Shown in pieces: positions 9,171 through 18,383 of a DNA stretch of 64,000 nucleotides. Location: positions 62,001 to 126,000 of the forward strand of contig NZ_JSEE01000005.1 in the NCBI RefSeq assembly GCF_001625355.1. The letters run 5' to 3'. The notes under the pieces are model-generated. The model saw only the letters and a list, made by a program, of their open reading frames with translations, was not told the origin of the DNA and ran no database searches. Source of the DNA: Marinomonas sp. TW1 (lineage in GTDB: Bacteria > Pseudomonadota > Gammaproteobacteria > Pseudomonadales > Marinomonadaceae). The position numbers and the translations under genes are program-made. Numbering within the stretch: the first letter of the stretch is position 1; the number at the start of each line of letters is the position of its first letter.

Positions 9171-10139
9171 ATGTCATTATTAGAACTCAACAATTTAAGC
9201 GTCCAATTTGGCTCGTTCCAAGCCGTTGATAACATCAGCTATCAAGTTGAAGAAGGCGACGTACTCGGCATCGTGGGTGAATCCGGTTCTGGAAAAAGTG
9301 TTAGCTCTCTTTCCATCATGGGACTGATCGATTACCCAGGCAAAGTCAGCGCAGAACGCCTGTCTTTCAACGGACAAGATTTACAGGCCATGCCTGAAAA
9401 GCAACGTCGTAAGCTCACCGGCTCAGACATTGCGATGATTTTCCAAGACCCAATGACCAGCTTAAACCCATGTTTTACAGTGGGTTATCAAATCATAGAA
9501 GCATTGAAAACCCACCAAGGTGGCAGCAAAAAAGAGCTTAAGATACGAGCCATTGAACTGCTGACTCAAGTGGGGATACCCGCCCCTGAGTCTCGTTTGG
9601 ACAATTATCCCCACCAGCTATCCGGCGGAATGAGTCAGCGGGTGATGATCGCCATTGCGATTGCTTGTAACCCCAAGTTATTAATTGCTGATGAACCCAC
9701 CACCGCATTAGACGTGACCATTCAGGCTCAAATCATCGACCTGTTAATCGAGTTACAGCGTAAACAAAAAATGGGCTTGGTCTTAATCACCCATGATCTG
9801 GCGTTGGTAGCCGAAGTGGCTGACCGTGTGATTGTGATGTACGCCGGTCAAATCGTCGAATCAGGTCCCGCGGCAGAAGTTTTCTCAACACCGAAACACC
9901 CTTACACACAAGCATTACTGGCGTCGTTACCTGAGTCTGCGGCGGGCAAGTCTCGACTGGATGCTTTACCTGGGGTTGTTCCGGGGCAATATGATAGACC
10001 ACTCGGTTGCTTGCTCAGCCCTCGCTGTCCTTATGCCACAGAACAATGTCGTCAAGTAGAACCGGATAACCAAGGCGACCTTCATCGTCAGGTGAAATGC
10101 CATACGCCGTTAGATACAGAAGGGAGACCCGCTGCATGA
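9171..10139 (+). CDS. dppD: Dipeptide ABC transporter ATP-binding protein DppD-like
   Basis: A 322-residue ATPase. Walker A is GESGSGKSV near residue 37, the signature is LSGGMSQRV, Walker B is [12 protein letters not shown], and the switch His is in LITHDLA. The C-terminal oligopeptide/dipeptide extension carries the cysteine cluster [14 protein letters not shown], which in related ATPases binds an iron-sulfur cluster. A strong AGGAGAGG lies before the ATG. Its stop overlaps the dppF start as ATGA, indicating translational coupling. Confidence 0.93.
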   Translation: MSLLELNNLSVQFGSFQAVDNISYQVEEGDVLGIVGESGSGKSVSSLSIMGLIDYPGKVSAERLSFNGQDLQAMPEKQRRKLTGSDIAMIFQDPMTSLNPCFTVGYQIIEALKTHQGGSKKELKIRAIELLTQVGIPAPESRLDNYPHQLSGGMSQRVMIAIAIACNPKLLIADEPTTALDVTIQAQIIDLLIELQRKQKMGLVLITHDLALVAEVADRVIVMYAGQIVESGPAAEVFSTPKHPYTQALLASLPESAAGKSRLDALPGVVPGQYDRPLGCLLSPRCPYATEQCRQVEPDNQGDLHRQVKCHTPLDTEGRPAA

Positions 10140-11137
10140 GTAGTAACCATTTAATTCTCGACGCTCACGAACTGAAGCAGCATTATCATGTTAAGCAAGG
10201 GGTCTTCAAACCTGATGCGGTGGTAAAAGCCGTAGATGGCATCAGTTTTAAACTGGAAAAAGGTAAAACCCTTGCCATAGTAGGTGAGTCTGGTTGTGGC
10301 AAATCGACATTAGGTCGCATGCTCACCATGATAGAAACACCAACGTCAGGCCGCCTTGAACATTTGGGAGAGGACCTGTTAAGTCTCAGTAAATCCGCTC
10401 AAGCGACATTACGACAGAAGATTCAAATCATCTTCCAGAACCCTTACGGGTCTCTCAACCCGCGTAAAAAAATTGGCAGCATTTTAGAAGAACCGTTAGT
10501 GATTAACCGTCAGCTTTCCAAAGCTGAACGTAAGGCCAAAGCCCTTAGTATCATGGCGAAAGTAGGTCTGAAAGCAGAACATTATGATCGTTATCCGCAC
10601 ATGTTTTCTGGCGGGCAACGTCAGCGTATTGCCATTGCTCGCGGCCTGATGTTGGATCCAAGCATCATTGTCGCCGATGAACCTGTCTCCGCACTGGATG
10701 TTTCAGTACAAGCGCAAGTGCTGAACCTAATGATGGATCTGCAAACGGAACTGGGATTAAGCTATGTCTTTATCTCCCACGATTTATCTGTGGTTGAACA
10801 CATTGCCGATAACGTGATGGTAATGTATCTAGGCAAGGTCGTTGAACAAGGTTCAAAAGAAGAGCTGTTCAATAATCCTAAACATCCATATACGTTAGCG
10901 CTACTGTCCAGTACGCCACAATTGTCTCCAGACAAACGTCGACAACGTATCAAATTACAGGGCGAATTACCTTCGCCACTGAACCCACCTTCTGGCTGTG
11001 CTTTTCATGGTCGTTGTCAGCATGCGAATGAACGTTGTCAGCAAGAAGTACCAGCCCTTCGTGAAGATCAAACCGATCATTTGATTGCCTGTCATGCGGT
11101 CGAAGAACAACGCATTGAATTTAGCCATGCGGTATAG
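10136..11137 (+). CDS. dppF: Dipeptide ABC transporter ATP-binding protein DppF-like
   Basis: A 333-residue ATPase, partner of DppD. Walker A is [11 protein letters not shown], the signature is [15 protein letters not shown], and Walker B is [12 protein letters not shown]. The C-terminal region has the four-cysteine pattern ([15 protein letters not shown], then IACHAV). The start is the ATG overlapping the dppD stop, with GGGAG upstream; an earlier in-frame ATG at 10097 lies inside dppD. It is the last gene of the operon and is followed by an intrinsic terminator. Confidence 0.93.
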   Translation: MSSNHLILDAHELKQHYHVKQGVFKPDAVVKAVDGISFKLEKGKTLAIVGESGCGKSTLGRMLTMIETPTSGRLEHLGEDLLSLSKSAQATLRQKIQIIFQNPYGSLNPRKKIGSILEEPLVINRQLSKAERKAKALSIMAKVGLKAEHYDRYPHMFSGGQRQRIAIARGLMLDPSIIVADEPVSALDVSVQAQVLNLMMDLQTELGLSYVFISHDLSVVEHIADNVMVMYLGKVVEQGSKEELFNNPKHPYTLALLSSTPQLSPDKRRQRIKLQGELPSPLNPPSGCAFHGRCQHANERCQQEVPALREDQTDHLIACHAVEEQRIEFSHAV

Positions 11138-11170
11138 CTTGGCTTAGCACTAAACTCCCACCGAGTATTT

Positions 11171-11194
11171 GCGTCCGAAAGGGCGCTTTTTTTT
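11171..11194 (+). terminator. Terminator of the dpp-like operon
   Basis: GCGTCC-GAAA-GGGCGC (six pairs with one G-U, GNRA-type tetraloop) followed by eight T, 33 bases after the dppF stop. Confidence 0.85.
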
Positions 11195-11280
11195 GATCAA
11201 ACTGTTTGATAAGAGAGGCTTAAACAGCGTATAACCAAATAGATCAATCTGGACAAATTTTTAGCCAAAGGATAGGCACA

Positions 11281-12504
11281 ATGAACAACAAGCGAGAGCA
11301 AGCTCAGCCAACCCAATCCTTTATTCAACGTGCCACAATATGGCTTACTTTCACTCGCGTGTTATCCGACTTTGCCGGGGTGTTGAATCTCATTTCATTG
11401 TCCAGCTATGTTTTTTTCATCAGCCAAAACGTCTTTGCGCTCAGCTTGTTTATGGCCGCAAGCATTGTTGGCGGAATCCTCGCAAGTCTCGTCAGTTTTT
11501 TTTCAAGACAGCCACACAAGCATACCTTGAGCCTATTAAACGCCATGCGACTCATTCTGCTCTTGGTGTTAGTGCTTCTACCTTCACAACACCAAGTTAG
11601 CGTTTTACCTTGGATTGCTTTAATAGGGGGATTTTGTAATGCATGTTTTATGATCACATTAAACAGCCAGATCCCGCTTTGGATTGAAAAAGCGAAGCGC
11701 ATCGGTACTAATTCTTGGCTGACCGCCATGTCCGCCATCGCATCTGTCATTGCTGGATTGAGTGTCGGTTTGTTCGTGTCGATTGGGGGTTACCAAGGCG
11801 TCTTTATGGTTAATATCGTCTTGTATTGCTGCGTTGCTCTCAGCCTGCTAATACTCTCGACCATTCAACCAATATCGGATGATAGTACAGTCCCAGAACT
11901 TCAAACAGTTCAGCCTGCTAGGCTGTTTAATCGCCCCTTTAAATCACCTTCCCTTGGCTGGTTGTTTGCCATTTCAGCAGGCAGTAGTTTCGCTTGTGCA
12001 GCCCAACAAGTGGGGTTCCCGGTGTTATCACAACACCTTACGCCGCAGAATATTAGCTATGCGATGGGGCTCTTAATGTCGACATGGGGCATTGGAAAAT
12101 TCATTGGGGCGAGTCAGGCGGGATTTTATCTAAAATACAAACCTTTAGTGTCATTAGAAAATGGCTTCTGTCTATCTTGCCTGATCATGTCCTGTGGCTT
12201 TATATTGACGTTTCAGCAGTCCCTATTAAGTTGGGCTATCGTCTTTATATGTTTGGCGGGGATTGGCGAAGGTGGGGCGGAAGTCAGTTTAACCTCTTCC
12301 GTTCAACTTGAGTCTAAATGCTTACATTTGACCTTATTTAGTGGCGTCGCATTGATGAAAATGGTCGCCAGTGCCATCGGTGCTTTATTAGTCAGCCCTT
12401 TCTTTTTGTTTTTAGATCTTGGCTTAGTGATCTTACTGTTTCACACACTACCCATTGGTCTGATGGCTTTCATGATTCGAAAAAAATGCCAAGCCATCTC
12501 CTGA
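11281..12504 (+). CDS. Major facilitator superfamily transporter
   Basis: A 407-residue protein with about twelve hydrophobic segments in the usual two-halves arrangement (for example LSSYVFFISQNVFALSLFMA and GWLFAISAGSSFACAAQQV). The loop KIRRKKC-like end MIRKKCQAIS is cytoplasmic. It is an exporter or permease of the kind related to macrolide/DHA3 carriers, but no substrate motif is recognised. It stands alone after the dpp terminator. Its last codons form one arm of a strong terminator that works on the opposite strand. Confidence 0.8.
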   Translation: MNNKREQAQPTQSFIQRATIWLTFTRVLSDFAGVLNLISLSSYVFFISQNVFALSLFMAASIVGGILASLVSFFSRQPHKHTLSLLNAMRLILLLVLVLLPSQHQVSVLPWIALIGGFCNACFMITLNSQIPLWIEKAKRIGTNSWLTAMSAIASVIAGLSVGLFVSIGGYQGVFMVNIVLYCCVALSLLILSTIQPISDDSTVPELQTVQPARLFNRPFKSPSLGWLFAISAGSSFACAAQQVGFPVLSQHLTPQNISYAMGLLMSTWGIGKFIGASQAGFYLKYKPLVSLENGFCLSCLIMSCGFILTFQQSLLSWAIVFICLAGIGEGGAEVSLTSSVQLESKCLHLTLFSGVALMKMVASAIGALLVSPFFLFLDLGLVILLFHTLPIGLMAFMIRKKCQAIS

Positions 12505-12516
12505 TGGCTTGGCATT
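12481..12516 (-). terminator. Terminator for rsmC embedded in the 3' end of the MFS gene
   Basis: AATGCCAAGCCATC and GATGGCTTGGCATT form a perfect 14-bp stem with loop TCCT. On the minus strand it is followed by a run of seven T, so it best ends the rsmC transcript; the MFS stop codon TGA lies in the stem. Confidence 0.8.
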
Positions 12517-12642
12517 ACGGGCTCAGCTTGTAGCAATCATAAGCTCACCACATAGCGCTTATGGTTTGATTGTCGTATCCGCCACCACTGTACCCATCAA
12601 TACTATTGAACAGGATACAATCTAATCGGCCGTTTATCGGCG

Positions 12643-13704
12643 TTACTTTTTCTTCATTTGGCGGCCATGATACACCGCAAATCCTTTGTCTCTAAATAAA
12701 CGTGTGTGGCTGCCTAATGCGGCATCTAAAATAGGCGGGTAACGTAAAAAATCATTGGCAACCACAAACAACTCACCATTCAACGTCAAATGATTTTTGA
12801 CACCAATGAAAAAGCTTTCAGCCACACTGTAATCCGTACTCACACCCGTGTGAAAAGGTGGATTAGTAATCACATAGTTAAAACGTCCCTTCACATTAGC
12901 AAGACCATTGGAAGCAATCAAAGTAAGCGCTTCACTGGCGTTATTTTCAGCAAACGTCAACTCGGTCGCCTTAAGCGCCAAAGCACTGTCGTCTAACGCA
13001 GTTACTTTGGCTTTGGTGTGACCATGTAACCACAAGCTAATAATGCCATCGCCACAACCAAAGTCTAACAATCGAGCTTGGCTAACATCACTCATGAAAC
13101 GATGCTGCTGCAATTGATTCAGCAGTATCTCAGTGCCCTTATCCAATTTGCCGTGACCAAATACCCCTGGCAGGCTACACAACGTCATGTCCTGACCGGC
13201 AACCGTTAATGTCCAAGACCGAATCCAGTCCGCAAAAACAAACGGCTTAGCTGGACGACGCTTGTAGCCGGAGAAAAGCAAACAATGCTTCGCACTGTCT
13301 ACCTTACCCACTTCGTCTAAACTCGGCTCTAGGCGCTTCATAGAGGATTTTACGCCGCTTTTATTATCCCCCACTAACCAAACTTGTCCGCCTTCTTTTA
13401 CATGCGGCAATACCGAAGCCAATAGATAATCCAATAGTTCTTTGGCTTTGGGTTGATAAATCACCACATGATCGAATTCGACCTCATGATCGGCAGGCCA
13501 TTGTTCAGAGAACAGTAAATTGTCTTCTGCGAACCCAAGCTGATGCAGCGCGTCATAACGGGTTTTAGATTGACACCAAGCGTACACAGAAGCTTGTCCT
13601 GTTAACGTTTGCGGATACGTGTCTTCGGGATTCGCAAACAAAACATTGCCAACAAGTTGGGTCTCGTTGCGAGCCAATAATTGGCTGGTTGAATTAAGAT
13701 TCAT
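12643..13704 (-). CDS. rsmC: 16S rRNA (guanine-N2)-methyltransferase RsmC
   Basis: A 353-residue two-domain RsmC-type enzyme. The N-terminal half is the degenerate methyltransferase-like domain. The C-terminal half binds SAM at LLDFGCGDGIISLWL and carries the catalytic NPPFHTG, which accepts the guanine N2 group. RsmC methylates G1207 of 16S rRNA during 30S assembly. Length is close to the usual ~340. Its start overlaps the upstream gene by 11 bases, so the two are translationally coupled. RlmG is the main alternative assignment. Confidence 0.88.
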   Translation of the reverse strand: MNLNSTSQLLARNETQLVGNVLFANPEDTYPQTLTGQASVYAWCQSKTRYDALHQLGFAEDNLLFSEQWPADHEVEFDHVVIYQPKAKELLDYLLASVLPHVKEGGQVWLVGDNKSGVKSSMKRLEPSLDEVGKVDSAKHCLLFSGYKRRPAKPFVFADWIRSWTLTVAGQDMTLCSLPGVFGHGKLDKGTEILLNQLQQHRFMSDVSQARLLDFGCGDGIISLWLHGHTKAKVTALDDSALALKATELTFAENNASEALTLIASNGLANVKGRFNYVITNPPFHTGVSTDYSVAESFFIGVKNHLTLNGELFVVANDFLRYPPILDAALGSHTRLFRDKGFAVYHGRQMKKK

Positions 13705-14302
13705 AAGTAACAGAAAGCTCTTTAATAGATAAGGTGGTAACAGATTCCAGTAACGGATTTAAACTGTCCGTGATGACATCTGGCTGTACTCTCGGATAGC
13801 GAGGTTGATGTCGATCGTTCAGCGCTGGGTAATGCCAACCCTGTGTAAATGATAAAAAATCGTCTGCAAAATCCGTACTGTGTTCCAAGCACCCAGACAG
13901 AATCACATCGAGATAACTCAATGCAATGGGGCAGTCCGCATGAGGCGGTACCACTTGATCAGTGTAATAAATCCAATAAGTGCCTTCTGGCAAATCGGTA
14001 TCCTGATACGGCGTTAGAGCCTCGGCTTGAATCTGGCTCCGTCGATAACCTTGCTCACGTTCATCAAACAAGGCAAATTGGTCATAGGCCACTTCGACCA
14101 GAACCCCATTACAACTTGCATGAGAGGCAGGTACAACCGCCACAGAGCTCATGCCAAACTCGGACGACATAACCGACCAATGACGCTCATAGCCCTGCAG
14201 TTTAACTGGCCAAACTTGCCCAGTCTCACCCGTTTTTGATCGACTTTCACCGTTAATTAAGCTGCCATAGCCTAAAATAAAATGTCGCTCAGATAGACTC
14301 AC
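13694..14302 (-). CDS. Gamma-glutamylcyclotransferase-like protein
   Basis: A 202-residue protein with the diagnostic loop ILGYGSLING at residues 8-17, which forms the oxyanion/substrate pocket in gamma-glutamylcyclotransferases, and an acidic residue in the FDEREQGY stretch that fits the catalytic Glu of the fold. The GTG at 14302 was chosen because GGAG lies 6 bases upstream and the fold starts right after it; a GTG at 14374 would add 24 residues without a good ribosome site. It overlaps rsmC. The substrate (gamma-glutamyl amine, ChaC-like or other) is unknown. Confidence 0.72.
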   Translation of the reverse strand: MSLSERHFILGYGSLINGESRSKTGETGQVWPVKLQGYERHWSVMSSEFGMSSVAVVPASHASCNGVLVEVAYDQFALFDEREQGYRRSQIQAEALTPYQDTDLPEGTYWIYYTDQVVPPHADCPIALSYLDVILSGCLEHSTDFADDFLSFTQGWHYPALNDRHQPRYPRVQPDVITDSLNPLLESVTTLSIKELSVTYES

Positions 14303-14389
14303 TCTTGTCTCCAACGCTGCATTTGCTTGAAAACACGCATGATAGCTTGGCAAGCCAAGGCATACCAGCACCAAGCTAAGACAAAACCA

Positions 14390-15913
14390 TTATTGGGTTG
14401 TCGATTTCGTCCCGTTTTTCAGTAACAGCACTAATGGTAAGGCCGCTAATGTCACCCACATCATCAACCTAAAATCTTGTAAGTAAGCTAGCGTCGATGC
14501 TTGCTCATTAACCAAAGCGTTTAAAGTAGCTAACCCGGTTACGTGAGTAATATCGTAAACGCCTTCTTGTTGCGCCACATGCAATCCTAGATTGAAAGGA
14601 TTGATGTAATCGGCAAAGGCGGCATGATTAATCTGAATACGTTGTGCTAAGTAAGTGGTCACCACAGAAATACCAATACTGCTGCCAATGTTACGCAATA
14701 AACTGAACATGGAAGTACCTTCATTGCGATATTTAGGGTCTAAGGTTGCAAAACTGATGGTGGAAAGCGGGACGAAGATAAAGCCTAAGCCAACCCCTTG
14801 AACGATACCAGTTTGGATAATATCCCACGCTGTCACTTGCGCGGTAAATAACGTCATTTCCCACATAGAAAACGTGATTAACAGCAAACCAAGCGTGATA
14901 AAGAATCGAGGATCAACCTTATTGGATAAGCGCCCTACAATCATCATAGCCGCCATGGTGCCAAAGCCACGAGGAGCCAAAATGCTTCCTATGTCCACCA
15001 CTGGATAACCCATTAACGAGCTCATAAAGGGTGGAAGTAACGTCATCGATGCCAATAAGATCACACCCACGATAAAAATAAACACCATGCCCACGCTGAA
15101 ATTTCGGTCTCGAAACATCGCCGGGTCAATAAACGGCTGACGGTGTGTAAAAATGTGCACCAGAAACATATAGCCACAAGTCAGTACCAACAGCCCCTCA
15201 ATCATGATTTCCAAGCTACCGAACCAATTTTGAGATTCGCCTCGATCAAGCATCATTTGCAGAGAACCAATGGCAATCCCTAGAAGCACAAAACCATAAA
15301 AATCAAAGCGACGATTTTTATCCAATTTAGACTCTTGTAGAAACCCTGCTAACCCTAACCATGCCAAGATACCAAACGGTACATTGATATAAAAAACCCA
15401 ACGCCAGCTGTAATACTCTGTTAATAAGCCGCCCAAATAAGGTCCTAGAATGGGGCCGACCATCACCCCCATTCCCCACATGGCCATGGCGGATCCATGC
15501 TTTTCTTTCGGGTAGGTGTCCAATAAAACGGACTGTGAAAGGGGTACTAAACTGGCACCGAAAACCCCTTGTAAAAGACGAAACAAGACGATTTGGTTAA
15601 GAGACTGGGCGGCACCACACAAAATGGAAGATAGAGTAAAACCAACAATGGACCACATTAACACGCGTTTACGACCAATTTTGGCAGACAAAACGCCTGT
15701 CAAAGGCATACAAATGGCCGCCGCCACAATGTAAGACGTCAGCACCCAAGAAATTTGATCCTGAGTCGTCCCCATGGTGCCCTTCATGTAAGGCAAGGCA
15801 ACATTCGCAATGGTGGTGTCTAAGGCTTGCATGATGGTGGCTAACATCACAGAAATAGTGATCAGCATGCGACTGGTGTGATTGTTTTTAACAAGATCCT
15901 GTTGCACTAGCAT
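14390..15913 (-). CDS. emrB: EmrB-type MFS multidrug efflux permease (DHA2, 14 segments)
   Basis: A 507-residue permease. Motif D1/A regions read LDTTIANVALPYMKG and GKIGRKRVLMW-like sequence (AKIGRKRVLMWSIVG), with the antiporter motif C in WGMGVMVGPILGPYLGG. Fourteen hydrophobic segments are evident. With EmrA and an outer-membrane channel it expels hydrophobic toxicants by proton exchange. It starts nine bases after emrA, with GGAG just before the ATG. No outer-membrane channel gene accompanies it, so a TolC-type partner must be elsewhere. Confidence 0.92.
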   Translation of the reverse strand: MLVQQDLVKNNHTSRMLITISVMLATIMQALDTTIANVALPYMKGTMGTTQDQISWVLTSYIVAAAICMPLTGVLSAKIGRKRVLMWSIVGFTLSSILCGAAQSLNQIVLFRLLQGVFGASLVPLSQSVLLDTYPKEKHGSAMAMWGMGVMVGPILGPYLGGLLTEYYSWRWVFYINVPFGILAWLGLAGFLQESKLDKNRRFDFYGFVLLGIAIGSLQMMLDRGESQNWFGSLEIMIEGLLVLTCGYMFLVHIFTHRQPFIDPAMFRDRNFSVGMVFIFIVGVILLASMTLLPPFMSSLMGYPVVDIGSILAPRGFGTMAAMMIVGRLSNKVDPRFFITLGLLLITFSMWEMTLFTAQVTAWDIIQTGIVQGVGLGFIFVPLSTISFATLDPKYRNEGTSMFSLLRNIGSSIGISVVTTYLAQRIQINHAAFADYINPFNLGLHVAQQEGVYDITHVTGLATLNALVNEQASTLAYLQDFRLMMWVTLAALPLVLLLKNGTKSTTQ

Positions 15914-15922
15914 GACTCCATT

Positions 15923-16987
15923 TTATAAAGTCATGCCAAGCAATTGACGATGATAAGTTGTATCTATGGTCACGGTTGAACTCAAGCCAGTACGCAGCTC
16001 GGGGATGCTTTGACCTTGATCGAATTGAATTTTTACCGCTAAACGCTGAGCGATCTTCACCCAGTTTCCTGTGGCATTCTCTGCTGGGATCACTGAAAAC
16101 TCAGCCCCTGTCGCTGGGCTGATGCTTTCCACCTTGCCATGTAACGTCGTATCTGGAAACGCATCCACTTCGATTGCGACCGTTTGACCTACCTGCACGT
16201 GAGTCAGGTCTTTTTCCGTGAAATTGGCTTCAATCCATTTTTCTTTATCCGCCACTAGCACCATTGCGATGGCACCTTTTGTCATGTATTCGCCTTGATT
16301 CGGTACTTTCGCGACCACTCCAGAAACAGGTGCACGCACTTCTACATGATTCAAATCAATACGCGACTGATTCAATGCCGCCAAGGCAGACTGATAACTA
16401 GGATGATCTTCTAGAGGCGCTGTTGGGTTTCCTCCCAACGCTTCTTTTAAACGATATAAATCTTTCTTCAAGGTAGCGACTTGCAAACGACTCACCTCTG
16501 CCGCCTGCTTTGCTTGATCAAATTGAGTATCTGAGATGAATTTTTGCTTTAACAGGTTAGCTTGGCGTTGCTCTTCCCGTTGATTGAACGCATAGGTATT
16601 TTCCGCCTGTGCGATTTCGGCTTGCTTCTCCTGATAAGCCGCTTGCTGCTCTAAGATGTCTAACTTCACTTGTTGTAATTGCGCATTCGCTTTGGCTTCA
16701 GCCAACTTAAAAGGCGCTGCATCAATCACGAACAACACTTGCCCAGCATGAACGGTTTGATTTTCTTTTACTGCCACCTGTTCGATTGGGCCAGATATTT
16801 CAGTATTAATACGATTTATGTCTGACTGAACATAGGCATTATCCGTTTCCACATAGCGCCCACCCAACATGTAAGCCGTGGCTGAGCCTAACACCACAAG
16901 ACAGGGTACGACAAACAGTAAAATGCGACGTAACCAAAGCTTCTCTGTCGGTTTTTTTCGAATAGATTGGTCTTTTTCTTCAGTCAT
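15923..16987 (-). CDS. emrA: EmrA-type membrane fusion protein
   Basis: A 354-residue periplasmic adaptor. A cytoplasmic N-terminus rich in Lys/Arg precedes one membrane span (ILLFVVPCLVVLGSATAYML). Then come the signature ETDNAYVQSDINRINTEISG, a long helical hairpin (about residues 95-185), and the barrel segment RAPVSGVVAKVPNQGEYMTKG. It links EmrB to an outer-membrane channel. AGGAAA lies before the ATG. It lies between marR and emrB in one minus-strand unit. Confidence 0.92.
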   Translation of the reverse strand: MTEEKDQSIRKKPTEKLWLRRILLFVVPCLVVLGSATAYMLGGRYVETDNAYVQSDINRINTEISGPIEQVAVKENQTVHAGQVLFVIDAAPFKLAEAKANAQLQQVKLDILEQQAAYQEKQAEIAQAENTYAFNQREEQRQANLLKQKFISDTQFDQAKQAAEVSRLQVATLKKDLYRLKEALGGNPTAPLEDHPSYQSALAALNQSRIDLNHVEVRAPVSGVVAKVPNQGEYMTKGAIAMVLVADKEKWIEANFTEKDLTHVQVGQTVAIEVDAFPDTTLHGKVESISPATGAEFSVIPAENATGNWVKIAQRLAVKIQFDQGQSIPELRTGLSSTVTIDTTYHRQLLGMTL

Positions 16988-17022
16988 TTTCCTAAGATCT
17001 CCACACTGTATTTTTATAGCGT

Positions 17023-17439
17023 TCAGTCATCGGTAAGGTTTTCATGCATTTTTGTCAGAACGTCCATCGCCACATCAATTTGCTCTGGCGTTAATCCTTG
17101 TAACGCTTTTTCACGAACTCGATTGATTTCTTTGTCTATTTCTAGCAACCAAGGTGTCGCTTTTTCAGTTAAGAACAACGCATTAGCACGCCGGTCCTTC
17201 GGATCAGCTCGACGTTCAACCAAACCGTCAGATACCAACTGATCAATTAAACGAGCTAACGTTATCGGCTGAATATCCAGTAATTCCGCAAGTGTTACCT
17301 GTTTTACGCCTTCATTTCGCGATACAGACAACAAAGTGCGAGCCTGCATTAGCGTCATTGCGAGATCACTTTTGCGGTATTCACGACGCATAAGGCGCAA
17401 TACATCTGTGATAAGAAAGTTGATGTTTTTAGATTGCAT
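17023..17439 (-). CDS. MarR-family transcriptional regulator
   Basis: A 138-residue winged helix regulator. The recognition region reads VTLAELLDIQPITLARLIDQLVSDGLVERR, followed by the wing DPKDRRANALFLTEK. It is the first gene of the emrAB operon, so it most likely represses it and responds to the exported compounds, like EmrR/MprA. The ATG at 17439 is preceded by GGTGAG; an in-frame GTG three codons earlier is possible. It is divergent from the SDR gene at 17630. Confidence 0.88.
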   Translation of the reverse strand: MQSKNINFLITDVLRLMRREYRKSDLAMTLMQARTLLSVSRNEGVKQVTLAELLDIQPITLARLIDQLVSDGLVERRADPKDRRANALFLTEKATPWLLEIDKEINRVREKALQGLTPEQIDVAMDVLTKMHENLTDD

Positions 17440-17475
17440 GAAACTCACCGATTTAATATGGATTAATTATTATAT

Positions 17476-17491
17476 ATATTGCTTACTATAT
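17476..17491. promoter_or_regulatory. Imperfect AT-rich palindrome, candidate MarR operator
   Basis: ATATTGCTTACTATAT has symmetric ATAT ends and G/C at matched positions. It lies in the marR/SDR divergent region 37 bases before the marR start. MarR proteins bind such 16-20 bp dyads; assignment is inference. Confidence 0.35.
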
Positions 17492-17629
17492 TCAATCATA
17501 GCCCACCAATGTATCAAATGCTTCCTCAATGCCTGCGGTCTATCCTTGCTGGCTCCTTTTTTCACCTTCTAGTCTATGCATTTCTCGTTGAGAAACGTTA
17601 ATCTTGAGAAAACGGATCAGGAGAACATC

Positions 17630-18373
17630 ATGTCGTCACCCATTGCATTAATCACGGGAGGCAGTCGAGGCATAGGAGCCGCAACTGCTCGATTAGCAGC
17701 ACAGCAAGGCTTTCAGGTCGTGATTAATTATCAACACAACCAAGACAGGGCGGAGCAATTGGTTAATGAGATTCGAGCAGCAAACGGCCTAGCAGAGTGC
17801 CTACAAGCCGACATCAGCAATGAACAGGACGTTCAGCGGTTATTTGATCACATTCTTAACCAGTGGGGTCCTGTTAGCGCGCTCGTGAATAACGCCGGAA
17901 TCCTAGAGCAGCAAAGTGATTTTATCGACATTCCACCGGAACGATGGCATAGGGTATTTGCAACGAATGTCTTTGGCACCATGATGTGTTGTCAACACGC
18001 CATCGCTCACATGCGAGAGTATCAGTTAAAAGGCAGCATCGTTAATGTGTCTTCTTTGGCATCTGTCTTGGGCGCACCACATGAATATGTGGATTATGCT
18101 GCCAGCAAAGGCGCGATAGACAGTTTTACGAAAGGACTGGCCAAAGAAATGGCCGCACAAGGGATACGTGTTAACGGCGTCCGACCGGGGAGTATTTATA
18201 CGGAGATGCATGCCGATGGCGGCGAGGCCAATCGTGTTGATCGACTGGCTCCCAACATTCCCATGCAACGCGGTGGGCAAGCAGAAGAGATAGCCGAAGC
18301 CATTATCTGGTTATTAAGTGAGAAAGCCAGCTACTGTACTGGCAGTTTTCTAGACGTAGCAGGAGGGCGCTAA
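17630..18373 (+). CDS. Short-chain dehydrogenase/reductase (YgfF-like)
   Basis: A 247-residue SDR. The cofactor motif TGGSRGIGAATARLA is at residues 9-23, NNAG and the catalytic Ser-Tyr-Lys (VNVSSLAS, then YAASKGAID) follow. The NYQHNQDRA stretch after beta-2 suggests NADP preference. It ends with the SDR closing motif FLDVAGGR. ATG at 17630 has CAGGAG upstream; an in-frame ATG at 17576 lacks one. The substrate is unknown; being divergent from the MarR/Emr unit suggests an aromatic or quinone-like compound. Confidence 0.85.
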   Translation: MSSPIALITGGSRGIGAATARLAAQQGFQVVINYQHNQDRAEQLVNEIRAANGLAECLQADISNEQDVQRLFDHILNQWGPVSALVNNAGILEQQSDFIDIPPERWHRVFATNVFGTMMCCQHAIAHMREYQLKGSIVNVSSLASVLGAPHEYVDYAASKGAIDSFTKGLAKEMAAQGIRVNGVRPGSIYTEMHADGGEANRVDRLAPNIPMQRGGQAEEIAEAIIWLLSEKASYCTGSFLDVAGGR

Positions 18374-18383
18374 ACAGAACCGC

